Assembly (NCBI GenBank): GCA_024689525.1 | Contig: JAILDI010000168.1 | Coordinates: 1-9,896 of the forward strand | Length of the DNA: 9,896 nucleotides | Direction of reading: 5' to 3' | DNA from: Bacteroidales bacterium | Lineage (GTDB): Bacteria > Bacteroidota > Bacteroidia > Bacteroidales > UBA932 | Made by a program: the position numbers and the translations under genes | The notes under the pieces: generated by a model | The model's database searches: none | The model's input: only the letters and a program-made list of their open reading frames with translations | Told to the model about the DNA's origin: nothing | Part shown: positions 1 to 6,635 of the stretch, piece after piece | How the letters are laid out: every line of letters begins with the position of its first letter | Numbering within the stretch: the first letter of the stretch is position 1

Positions 1-867
1 GGCGGCGGTCATGGCAAGACGGCTGTCGGAGTCGATGTTGATCTTGCACACTGCGCTCTTGGAGGCCTCGCGGAGCTGCTCCTCGGGGATACCCACTGCA
101 TCGGGGAGCTTGCCGCCCAGGGCATTGATCTCATCCACATACTCCTGGGGAACGGAGCTGGAACCGTGGAGGACGATGGGGAAGCCGGGGAGCTTCTTCT
201 CGATCTCATGCAGGACGTCGAACGCCAGCGGCGGGGGAACCAGACGGCCGGTCTTGGGGTCGACGGTGCACTGCTCGCGGGTGAACTTGTATGCGCCGTG
301 GCTGGTGCCGATGGAGATGGCCAGGGAGTCGCAGCCTGTGCGGGTTGCGAAGTCGATGACCTCTTCCGGCTTGGTGTAGTGGGATTCCGCTGCGGAAACC
401 TCATCTTCCACACCGGCCAGAACGCCGAGTTCGGCCTCTACGGTTACGTCGAACTGATGTGCATAATCCACAACCTTCTTGGTGAGGGCGATGTTCTCCT
501 CGTAAGGAAGGGCGGATGCGTCGATCATCACTGAGCTGAAGCCCATGTCAACGCAGGATTTGCAGGTTTCGAAGCTGTCGCCATGGTCCAGATGAAGGAC
601 GATCTGGGGATGCTCCCAGCCCAGTTCCTTCGCATATTCAACAGCACCCTCTGCCATGTAGCGGAGGAGAGTCTGGTTGGCGTAGTTGCGCGCGCCCTTG
701 GACACCTGGAGGATAACCGGGGATTTGGTTTCCGCTGCGGCCTGGATGATGGCCTGGAGCTGCTCCATGTTGTTGAAATTGAATGCGGGGATGGCGTATC
801 CGCCTGCTACTGCCTTTGCAAACATCTCACGAGTGTTCACAAGGCCGATTTCTTTGTAAGATACCAT
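1..867 (-). CDS. fba: Class II fructose-1,6-bisphosphate aldolase (partial, C-terminus off left edge)
   Basis: Cytosolic glycolytic and gluconeogenic enzyme: zinc-dependent reversible cleavage of fructose 1,6-bisphosphate to dihydroxyacetone phosphate and glyceraldehyde 3-phosphate. The reading frame is open from the ATG at 867 to the window edge (289 codons). About 40-45 C-terminal residues appear to be missing compared with the roughly 330-residue Bacteroidales enzymes I recall. Visible motifs are HLDHGD at residues 92-97 (catalytic Asp94, zinc ligand His95), GTSHG with His190, and VLHGSSS with His234, which together give the class II metal site. The N-terminus (MVSYKEIGLVNTREMF) and the PAFNFNN segment match the Bacteroidota form. 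It starts 13 bases after the pepD stop with no Shine-Dalgarno. A near-match to the -7 box, TAACTTTA, overlaps that stop (883-876), so a promoter of its own is possible but unproven. Family call is very secure; only the tail is unseen. Confidence 0.96.
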   Translation of the reverse strand, partial: MVSYKEIGLVNTREMFAKAVAGGYAIPAFNFNNMEQLQAIIQAAAETKSPVILQVSKGARNYANQTLLRYMAEGAVEYAKELGWEHPQIVLHLDHGDSFETCKSCVDMGFSSVMIDASALPYEENIALTKKVVDYAHQFDVTVEAELGVLAGVEDEVSAAESHYTKPEEVIDFATRTGCDSLAISIGTSHGAYKFTREQCTVDPKTGRLVPPPLAFDVLHEIEKKLPGFPIVLHGSSSVPQEYVDEINALGGKLPDAVGIPEEQLREASKSAVCKINIDSDSRLAMTAA

Positions 868-880
868 AGTTTAAATAAAG

Positions 881-2344
881 TTATTTTTTAGGGATATTTT
901 CCAAAACTGCTTTCAGGTATTCCCAGGTGCGGGCGACGGAGGCGATGTTCACCCTCTCGTCCGGGCTGTGGGGGTATTTGATGGTGGGTCCTACAGACAC
1001 CATTTCCCAGTTGGGATACTTGGCGCCGAGCAGGGCGCATTCCAGTCCGCCGTGGGTTGCCATGATCTTCATCGGCTTGCCGTAGACTTTCTGGTACTGC
1101 TCCATCATCACTTTGTTCATCGGGGTATCCAGCTTGGGTGTCCAGCCGGAGTAGCCGCCCTTGAACTCGATTTCATCTGCTCCTGCGAGGTCGAAGATGC
1201 AGCGGACGCGCACGGCCAGGTCGGCCTTTGCGCTGTCCACGGCACTGCGCATAAGCGAGTGCACGGTGATGCGGCCGCGCTCCGTGCGGACGATGGCCAG
1301 GTTGATGGATGTCTCCGTGAGGCCTTCCATCGTGCGGCTCATGCGGATCACGTTCGAAGGGCAGGCGATGATGGCCTTGATGGCGCGCAGCATCACGGAA
1401 GTCTGGATGTGCTTGGGGGCTGCGGGGACGTCATCGACATATAATGCAGCTGAAGGATCGCTTTCCTTGAATTCGGCCTTTACCTCGTCGAAGATATTGC
1501 CGATGAGTTTCTTCACCGATTCGGTGTTCTCGTGAGGGATGGCCACCTCGGCCACGGCCTCGAACGGGATGGCGTTGCGGAGGGAACCGCCGTTGAACGA
1601 CACCACCTTTACGCCGAAGATCTCCACCAGAGGGAGGAGGATGCGTGCCATCACCTTGTTGGCATTGGCCCTGTACAGGGAGATGTCCATTCCGGAGTGG
1701 CCGCCCTGAAGACCCTTCACGGTGATGCGGAGGCCGTCGTGTCCGGGCTTGGTGTTATACTTGAGATATTTGAATTCTGCCGATGCGTCCAGACCGCCGG
1801 CGCAGCCAACGCAGAGTTCGCCCTCTTCCTCCGAATCCAGGTTGATGAGGATGTCGCCCTTCAGCACGCCGGGCTTGAGGCAGTTTGCGCCGGTCATTCC
1901 GGTTTCCTCGTCATAGGTTACGAGCACTTCGACGGGACCGTGCTTCACGGACGGATCCTCCAGAGCGGCGAGGCCGAGGGATACGCCGATGCCGTTGTCG
2001 GCACCCAGGGTGGTACGGTCGGCCGTTACCCATTCTCCGTCGACATAGGCCTTGATGGGGTCTGTGAGGAAGTTGTGGTCCGAATCCGACGTCTTCTGGG
2101 GAACCATATCCATATGGCCCTGCAGGATGACGCCGCGGCGGTTTTCGAAGCCGGGAGTGGCGGGAACGCGGATGATGATGTTGCCGGTTTCATCCTTGAT
2201 GGTTTCGAAGCCGTGGGATACACCCCAGTTATACAGGTATTCAATCACCTTTCCTTCATGCTTTGAGGGGCGGGGAATCTGTGTGAGTCCGTAGAAGTTG
2301 TTCCATACAACCTTGGGCTCGAGGTCTTTGATGCTTTGTGACAT
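881..2344 (-). CDS. pepD: Aminoacyl-histidine dipeptidase PepD (M20C metallopeptidase)
   Basis: Cytosolic di-zinc dipeptidase that hydrolyses Xaa-His (carnosine-like) and many other dipeptides, completing the breakdown of imported or internally generated peptides. At 487 residues it has the normal PepD length. The M20 metal and catalytic set is complete: GHMDM (His77, and Asp79 next to the metal site), GADNG (Asp116, bridging), YDEETG (Glu146/Glu147, general base and ligand), NLDSEEEGE (Asp170) and KYPHSPDERV (His459). The lid/dimerisation domain is inserted roughly between residues 205 and 390, with GGHSGMDI just after residue 210. The ATG at 2344 gives the expected N-terminus (LEPKVVWNNFYGLTQIPRPS). 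The leader is AT-rich without Shine-Dalgarno. It lies 16 bases after the DUF4831-like gene and 13 before the aldolase, so it is probably in the same transcript. Its position near the divergent POT importer suggests a shared peptide-utilisation role, which is inference. Confidence 0.96.
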   Translation of the reverse strand: MSQSIKDLEPKVVWNNFYGLTQIPRPSKHEGKVIEYLYNWGVSHGFETIKDETGNIIIRVPATPGFENRRGVILQGHMDMVPQKTSDSDHNFLTDPIKAYVDGEWVTADRTTLGADNGIGVSLGLAALEDPSVKHGPVEVLVTYDEETGMTGANCLKPGVLKGDILINLDSEEEGELCVGCAGGLDASAEFKYLKYNTKPGHDGLRITVKGLQGGHSGMDISLYRANANKVMARILLPLVEIFGVKVVSFNGGSLRNAIPFEAVAEVAIPHENTESVKKLIGNIFDEVKAEFKESDPSAALYVDDVPAAPKHIQTSVMLRAIKAIIACPSNVIRMSRTMEGLTETSINLAIVRTERGRITVHSLMRSAVDSAKADLAVRVRCIFDLAGADEIEFKGGYSGWTPKLDTPMNKVMMEQYQKVYGKPMKIMATHGGLECALLGAKYPNWEMVSVGPTIKYPHSPDERVNIASVARTWEYLKAVLENIPKK

Positions 2345-2360
2345 AATTATGCTGTTTGAA

Positions 2361-3326
2361 TTATTTTAAGGGAAGGGTTTCGTCGCGGCCAAGCTGGTAA
2401 ATGGGATACTGGGTGTTGAATAGCACCTGGTGCTCGCTTGCGAGCTTGACTGCGCACAATACCGGAATCCTGTAGTGGATAACGGGCTTGTTGTTCTCCG
2501 GGGCGGCAGGAATGATTCCGGGGAATGCCGACGGGGAGACGTATAAATCAAGGTAAAAGGCTTCGTCGTCATCGTTGCCGGGGGCTACGAGACCCTCCGT
2601 ATCGGAGATGGCGAAAACCGGATAGTGATGTCCCATTCTGGCCGGTGAGGGGCAAATGGTGTACACTCCGTGCTGCTCTTCGACGGTTTTCGTGCCTACG
2701 AACAGGGGGAGATACTCCTCTTCCAGTCTCTTGAGCTCTTCAAGGGCGTGTCCCAGGGCTTCTCCGCTGAAAGTGGCGTCCGTGTTGCCGATTGAAATGT
2801 TGTAACGCTCACGCCTGGCAGCCAGGATGATGTCGGCCGCGTCCTTTGCCAGTTCCTCCACGGATTTGGCAGGGTCCACTTTCCAGGGAATGGGAGCCGC
2901 CATAATGTCGGATTCGGGTGCGACGGCGTTGTAAAGCACTGCGCCCTCCTGTCCAGTGGCAGGAACCACGAACCAGGTGTTTTTCTGGGCATCCTCTTTC
3001 TCCTGGAAGGATACCAGGCCCTGCGAGGTGAGTGCCAGGAACTTGTCTTTCTTGCTCCAGCTGGAGATCGTGTATGTGGAACTCAGGTCGGCAATCAGAG
3101 ACGTGCCCGCCTTGACTTCGGTTATGGTGGTTATGCAATAGTCCGTCATCGGCACGTCTATTCCCAGGAAAGGCTGGGCAAAACGGGCATACGGTCCTGC
3201 GACGTAGCTCTCCTTGACGGTGGTAACCTCTACGGTTATCACTGTTGAGGGCAGTGAGTATGTTACCTGTGACCAGGCGGCCACGGGTACCAGCAGGGCG
3301 ATGAAGAGTGCTCTGAGTGATTTCAT
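2361..3326 (-). CDS. Exported DUF4831-like protein of unknown function
   Basis: A 321-residue protein that starts with a type I signal peptide: MKSLR, then a hydrophobic stretch, with likely cleavage after AWS (residue 19). There is no lipobox cysteine. The mature protein opens with YSLPSTVITVEVTTVKESYV and then an AGPYARFAQPFLGI segment, a pattern I associate with the Bacteroidota-restricted DUF4831 family. I assign it from memory of that pattern, not from a search. The middle (about residues 150-225) is rich in acidic and alanine residues and probably helical; the rest looks beta-rich. No catalytic motif is recognisable. It is probably periplasmic or attached to the envelope. Its ATG lies one base after the acyltransferase stop, so its translation is probably coupled to that gene, and pepD follows 16 bases later. 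No biochemical function is claimed. Confidence 0.75.
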   Translation of the reverse strand: MKSLRALFIALLVPVAAWSQVTYSLPSTVITVEVTTVKESYVAGPYARFAQPFLGIDVPMTDYCITTITEVKAGTSLIADLSSTYTISSWSKKDKFLALTSQGLVSFQEKEDAQKNTWFVVPATGQEGAVLYNAVAPESDIMAAPIPWKVDPAKSVEELAKDAADIILAARRERYNISIGNTDATFSGEALGHALEELKRLEEEYLPLFVGTKTVEEQHGVYTICPSPARMGHHYPVFAISDTEGLVAPGNDDDEAFYLDLYVSPSAFPGIIPAAPENNKPVIHYRIPVLCAVKLASEHQVLFNTQYPIYQLGRDETLPLK

Positions 3327-3327
3327 A

Positions 3328-4197
3328 TCATTTCCATCTTTTGTGGCTCCAGAGGTAGTTCCACGGCTGTGCGTTGATGTCTTTCTCCAGCAGCTTGTAG
3401 TATTGTTCCATTATGGTTTCCGGCGTGCTTTCACCGGCGTTTTCCGTTATTGGGATGAGGGTGAGGGAGTATCCGCCGCCTTCCCTGCAGGCGAAGCGCA
3501 GATACACCACGGACATATTCATCTTGCAGGCCAGCACCGCGGCGCCGTTCATGGTTTCCGTATCCTGGTGCATGAACTGCCCGAGGTGGTGCTTGGTGGC
3601 GAACTTGTAGGGGAACTGGTCCGTGATGAATACGTATACGCGTTTGTCCCTGCGGTGGCTAACTGCGTAGCGGAGGATCTCCCTGGATTCGCAGTAGCCG
3701 TCGAAGTCCGTGCCCTTGAGGGGGGCGCAGCGGTTCTTTGCCATGAAACGGTCCCACCTGGCGCTGTGCAGGCGGTTGTATGTGACGGCAATGTGCTCCG
3801 GGCCCATCACAAGGGGAGTGTCCGTGTAATTGTAGTTGAAGAAACCGCCCACTAATTCCCAGTTGCCGGTGTGGCTTTCCAGGGCCATCACCTGGGGACT
3901 GTTTTCAAACAGGCGGTTGAGTACTTCCGGATTGGTGATCTCGCAGATGTGGCTGCGGTGAAGGCGCTTGCAGCCGCGTTTTCCGCGACATTTGCCAAAC
4001 CACAGCGCTTCCGAGATTATTTCTCCCAGATGGCGGTAGAACTGTTTGTGTATGTCCTTGAGTTCCTTATACTTTTTATCCGGGAAACTGCGGGAAAGAT
4101 TGATCATTACCTCTTGTGAGCGATAGTGAAGGACGCTGCGCAGCAGCCAGGCAATCGCACCCGCACCGTTGTGGTATATGACGCGTTTTCTTTCCAT
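3328..4197 (-). CDS. LpxL/HtrB-like lipid A biosynthesis acyltransferase
   Basis: Inner-membrane-associated lysophospholipid-acyltransferase-family enzyme, expected to move an acyl chain onto a lipid A precursor. The family signature SHTGNWEL is present with the H-x4-E catalytic pair at His109 and Glu114 (counted from the chosen ATG). FITDQFP and the C-terminal NYLWSHKRWK are also typical of this family in Bacteroidota. Length is 289 residues, slightly short at the N-terminus; only a weak hydrophobic stretch (AGAIAWLL) is present, so membrane association may be peripheral. I chose the ATG at 4197. The frame extends to a GTG at 4206, but that adds only three residues and lies inside a promoter-like box. 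Stop and start with the DUF4831-like gene are one base apart. Which acyl chain or acceptor is used cannot be read from sequence; an aminolipid acyltransferase is an alternative. Confidence 0.9.
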   Translation of the reverse strand: MERKRVIYHNGAGAIAWLLRSVLHYRSQEVMINLSRSFPDKKYKELKDIHKQFYRHLGEIISEALWFGKCRGKRGCKRLHRSHICEITNPEVLNRLFENSPQVMALESHTGNWELVGGFFNYNYTDTPLVMGPEHIAVTYNRLHSARWDRFMAKNRCAPLKGTDFDGYCESREILRYAVSHRRDKRVYVFITDQFPYKFATKHHLGQFMHQDTETMNGAAVLACKMNMSVVYLRFACREGGGYSLTLIPITENAGESTPETIMEQYYKLLEKDINAQPWNYLWSHKRWK

Positions 4198-4205
4198 ACA
4201 GAGCA

Positions 4206-4213
4206 CAAATATA
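4206..4213 (-). promoter_or_regulatory. Putative Bacteroidota -7 promoter box, leftward
   Basis: The minus strand reads TATATTTG here, a perfect match to the TAnnTTTG element bound by the Bacteroidota primary sigma factor. It points into the acyltransferase-DUF4831-pepD-fba arm. The expected transcription start, a few bases downstream, would fall only about 2-5 bases before the ATG at 4197. I see no convincing -33 TTTG at the usual distance, so the call rests on one motif. Confidence 0.45.
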
Positions 4214-4225
4214 CAAAATCTTTCC

Positions 4226-4233
4226 TATATTTG
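4226..4233 (+). promoter_or_regulatory. Putative Bacteroidota -7 promoter box, rightward
   Basis: TATATTTG matches TAnnTTTG perfectly and faces the POT-zeta-tldD-tldE-glycosyltransferase arm. A start a few bases downstream, near 4237-4240, would leave a leader of about 30 bases before the ATG at 4271, normal for the phylum. The leader ends in an AT-rich stretch (TAAATAATTT) and has no Shine-Dalgarno. No clear -33 element is visible because the upstream region enters the divergent gene. Confidence 0.55.
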
Positions 4234-4270
4234 TACGATTGGAACGATAACACTTTAATCTAAATAATTT

Positions 4271-5950
4271 ATGTTCAAAGGACAACCCAAAGGCCTGTTC
4301 GCTCTTGCCCTTGCAAATACCGGCGAGCGATTCGGCTACTACACGATGCTGGCCATCTTCATGCTGTTCCTCCAGGCAAAATTCGGCTGGGAGCAGGCAC
4401 TTTCGAGCCAGGTTTTTTCTATTTTCCTTGCCCTTGTCTATTTCATGCCGGTTGTGGGCGGCTGGCTGGCCGATAGGATTGGTTACGGCAAATGCGTCGT
4501 CACCGGTATCGCGGTTATGTTCGTGGGTTATGTTGCCCTGTCGATTCCAACCGCAGCCAATGCCCTTGGGGTTAGCCTGATGATAGGCGCCCTGGCCCTG
4601 ATCTCAGTGGGTACGGGCCTGTTCAAGGGTAACCTGCAAGTGCTTGTGGGCAATCTGTACGACGACCCCAAGTATTCGGCAAAGCGGGACAGCGCATTCT
4701 CGCTGTTCTATATGGCAATCAATATCGGCGCAATGTTCGCCCCGTCGGCGGCAACTGCAATCACCAACAAGTTCCTTGGCAAGGCCGGACTTATCTATAA
4801 GGCCGATATCCCCGCCCTGGCGCACCAGCTCATCGGCGGCACCATCACCCCGGAGAACGCCACCAAGCTGGCGGATCTCCAGGCCATGATGCCGGACGCT
4901 GCCGTGCAGGCGATGGACCCCGTGCAGTTCAGTCAGTTCTATATCGAGCATCTGTCATCGGCCTATAATATGGGCTTCGCGGTGGCCTGCTTCTCCCTGA
5001 TTGTGTCCGTGGCAATCTATTTCTGCTGCCGCAACTGGTTCAAGCATGCCGATGTGAACGCCAAGCAGGCTGCAAAAGCCGGAAACGCCGCAAATGTGGT
5101 GGAACTCACTCCCAAGCAGACCCGCGAGCGCGTCACCGCCCTCATCATGGTGTTTGCCGTGGTTATCTTCTTCTGGATGGCATTCCACCAGAACGGACAG
5201 AGCCTCACCTGGTTCGCACGTGACTACACCCAGAGCCAGGCTGTGGGCGCAACCCGCTTCGGTTTCAATATCTGGATCCTGGCACTCGTGGCAGCAAGCA
5301 TCTATACGCTGTTCGCCGTATTCCAGAGCGAATCCTTGAAGTCCAAGATTATCTGCGGTCTCGTTACTCTGGCACTGTGGGGTGGTGCGGTGGCCATATT
5401 CCTGGGCCTTCCCAATCCCCTGGAGATCCAGCCCCAGCTGTTCCAGCAGTTCAACCCGTTCTACGTTGTGTTCCTCACGCCAATCTCGATGGCTATCTTC
5501 GGAGCGCTTGCCAAGAAGGGCAAGGAGCCGTCGGCCCCCGTCAAGATCGGCCTGGGTATGTTCGTGGCTGCACTCGGTTATCTGATTATGATCTTCGGCT
5601 CGCTGGGCCAGCAGTCTCCTGCACAGCTCGGCGGTACGGTATCCCCGGATCCGGTGGTGCCCCTGTATCTGATATCGACCTATCTGGTTCTTACCTTCGC
5701 GGAGCTGCTGCTCAGCCCTATGGGCATCTCCTTCGTTTCCAAGGTGGCTCCTCCCAAACTGAAGGGTCTGATGATGGGTCTGTGGTTCGCTTCCACCGCG
5801 GTGGGCAACTACCTCAGCTCGATTCCCGGTCTCCTGTGGAAAGCCGTTCCGCTGTGGGCCAACTGGGCAATCCTCATGGCGCTCTGCGTCGTTGCGGGCC
5901 TCATTATGTTCGCAATGATGAAGCGCATCAACGCCGCAACGGCGGAATAA
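4271..5950 (+). CDS. POT-family (PTR2) peptide MFS transporter
   Basis: Inner-membrane transporter expected to import di- and tripeptides, normally by proton symport. At 559 residues with about 14 hydrophobic segments it fits bacterial POT proteins. Motifs in order: GERFGYY (residues 18-24), the POT ExxERFxYY region; MFS motif A-like GGWLADRIGYGK (63-74); GLFKGN with Lys119; the PTR2 signature FYMAINIG (146-153); and FAELLLSPMG with Glu478. The stretch at about 168-230 is a long polar insertion before the next helix, possibly a periplasmic or cytoplasmic loop. Two oddities: the first acidic residue of ExxER is Asn16, and the usual transmembrane-7 Glu is His306 (FHQNGQSLTWF). Similar 'ANxGERF' forms occur, as I recall, in other Bacteroidota POT proteins, so this may be a lineage trait. 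It is first in the rightward operon, and the next gene starts one base after its stop. Confidence 0.94.
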   Translation: MFKGQPKGLFALALANTGERFGYYTMLAIFMLFLQAKFGWEQALSSQVFSIFLALVYFMPVVGGWLADRIGYGKCVVTGIAVMFVGYVALSIPTAANALGVSLMIGALALISVGTGLFKGNLQVLVGNLYDDPKYSAKRDSAFSLFYMAINIGAMFAPSAATAITNKFLGKAGLIYKADIPALAHQLIGGTITPENATKLADLQAMMPDAAVQAMDPVQFSQFYIEHLSSAYNMGFAVACFSLIVSVAIYFCCRNWFKHADVNAKQAAKAGNAANVVELTPKQTRERVTALIMVFAVVIFFWMAFHQNGQSLTWFARDYTQSQAVGATRFGFNIWILALVAASIYTLFAVFQSESLKSKIICGLVTLALWGGAVAIFLGLPNPLEIQPQLFQQFNPFYVVFLTPISMAIFGALAKKGKEPSAPVKIGLGMFVAALGYLIMIFGSLGQQSPAQLGGTVSPDPVVPLYLISTYLVLTFAELLLSPMGISFVSKVAPPKLKGLMMGLWFASTAVGNYLSSIPGLLWKAVPLWANWAILMALCVVAGLIMFAMMKRINAATAE

Positions 5951-5951
5951 T

Positions 5952-6635
5952 TTGCCCAGGCTCTATATCATATCAGGCTGCAACGGCTCCGGGAAGACTA
6001 CCGCATCTTACAGTCTCCTCCCGGAGCTGTTGGAATGCAGCGAATTCGTGAATTCCGACGAATTCGCCAAGCACCTGTCGCCCTTCGCACCGGAAAGCGC
6101 CTACATCACGGCAAGCCGCTTCATGATGAAGAAAATCGACTACCTGTTCGACAGGCGGGCGGATTTCTGCCTCGAGAGCACCCTGGCTACGCGTTCCCTG
6201 CTGAAGATGGTGCGCAAGGCGCAGAGCCAGGGCTACTTCGTGACCGTGCTGTACTTCTGGCTGAACTCGCCGGATATGGCAGTGGAAAGGGTGGCCAAGC
6301 GCGTTGCGGCAGGCGGGCACGACATTCCGGAAGAGACAATACGGCGGCGCTATCGTGTGGGGCTGAGCTATCTGTTCCACGACTATATGCCCGCCTGCGA
6401 TAAATGGATGCTGGCGGATAACAGCGCCCCTCCATACAAACTGGTTGCGGAGGGCACACGCAAAGGCTTGGTGATCAAGGATCTTGAGCGCTATGAAACC
6501 ATCCGTCAGATGGTGGATGATTCAGATGAAGGCCCGAGCCGAATCGAAGATACCTTGCGTGAGATAGCAGTTGCCGCGGCCAAGGCCCCTGTGGGCCACG
6601 ACGGCGTCCCGGCAATCGACAAACCCAATGATTAA
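5952..6635 (+). CDS. Zeta-toxin-like P-loop kinase (COG4185-type)
   Basis: A 227-residue cytoplasmic nucleotide-binding protein of the zeta-toxin/UDP-N-acetylglucosamine kinase superfamily. It has a Walker A motif GCNGSGKTT (residues 9-17, Lys15), VNSDEFAKHLSPF with Asp36 (position of the catalytic Asp in zeta toxins), CLEST with Glu75 (matching the zeta 'EGT' strand), and the ERVAKRV-GGHDIPEETIRRRY block (112-134), which carries arginines typical of the COG4185 subgroup. The start must be the TTG at 5952: an in-frame stop lies at 5919-5921 and the next Met (residue 58) is past the P-loop. It begins one base after the transporter stop, and its own stop overlaps the tldD start. No epsilon-like antitoxin gene fits upstream. 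The actual substrate is unknown; a chromosomal metabolic kinase is as likely as a toxin. The C-terminal ~35 residues look disordered. Confidence 0.88.
   Translation: MPRLYIISGCNGSGKTTASYSLLPELLECSEFVNSDEFAKHLSPFAPESAYITASRFMMKKIDYLFDRRADFCLESTLATRSLLKMVRKAQSQGYFVTVLYFWLNSPDMAVERVAKRVAAGGHDIPEETIRRRYRVGLSYLFHDYMPACDKWMLADNSAPPYKLVAEGTRKGLVIKDLERYETIRQMVDDSDEGPSRIEDTLREIAVAAAKAPVGHDGVPAIDKPND

Larger units (their letters stand above)
4205..4234. repeat. Perfect 9-bp inverted repeat in divergent intergenic spacer
   Basis: ACAAATATA at 4205-4213 and its exact reverse complement TATATTTGT at 4226-4234 are separated by a 12-base spacer (4214-4225). Each arm contains one of the two outward-facing TATATTTG boxes. 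The symmetry may simply come from two promoter boxes placed back to back, or it may be an operator for a dimeric regulator. The 21-base centre-to-centre distance is about two helical turns, so both half-sites would lie on the same DNA face. There is no T-run typical of a terminator. Confidence 0.6.

Noticed and set aside
868..883. Separate promoter for fba (TAACTTTA at 883-876)
   Set aside because: It has one mismatch to TAnnTTTG, overlaps the pepD stop, lacks a -33 element, and would leave almost no leader; too weak to list as a feature.
1532..2266. Open frame of 244 codons on the plus strand inside pepD
   Set aside because: It is the complement of the confidently identified PepD; histidine/glycine/valine-rich shadow translation with no recognisable motif.
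3214..3855. Open frame of 213 codons on the plus strand spanning the DUF4831-like and acyltransferase genes
   Set aside because: It is antisense to two real genes, crosses their junction, and has no motif or start context.
4198..4206. GTG at 4206 as the acyltransferase start
   Set aside because: It adds only three residues, is a weaker codon than the ATG at 4197, and its first base lies in the promoter-like box.
5377..6051. Open frame of 224 codons on the plus strand overlapping the transporter end and kinase start
   Set aside because: It is out of frame with both genes, proline/glycine/arginine-rich, and lacks hydrophobic or catalytic patterns.
6042..6065. Three GAATTC sites within 24 bases in the kinase gene
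   Set aside because: They arise from the codons for Glu-Phe, Asn-Ser and Glu-Phe in the conserved EFVNSDEF segment and lie in two reading phases; a coincidence of coding sequence, not a repeat element.
6571..6627. Upstream in-frame TTG as the tldD start
   Set aside because: It would add 19 residues inside the kinase gene with no ribosome site. The ATG at 6628 overlaps the kinase stop and gives the usual TldD length.
5952..6635. Complete toxin-antitoxin module
   Set aside because: Only the kinase is present. There is no room for an antitoxin upstream (1-base gap), and the downstream gene is tldD, so a classical epsilon/zeta pair is not supported.
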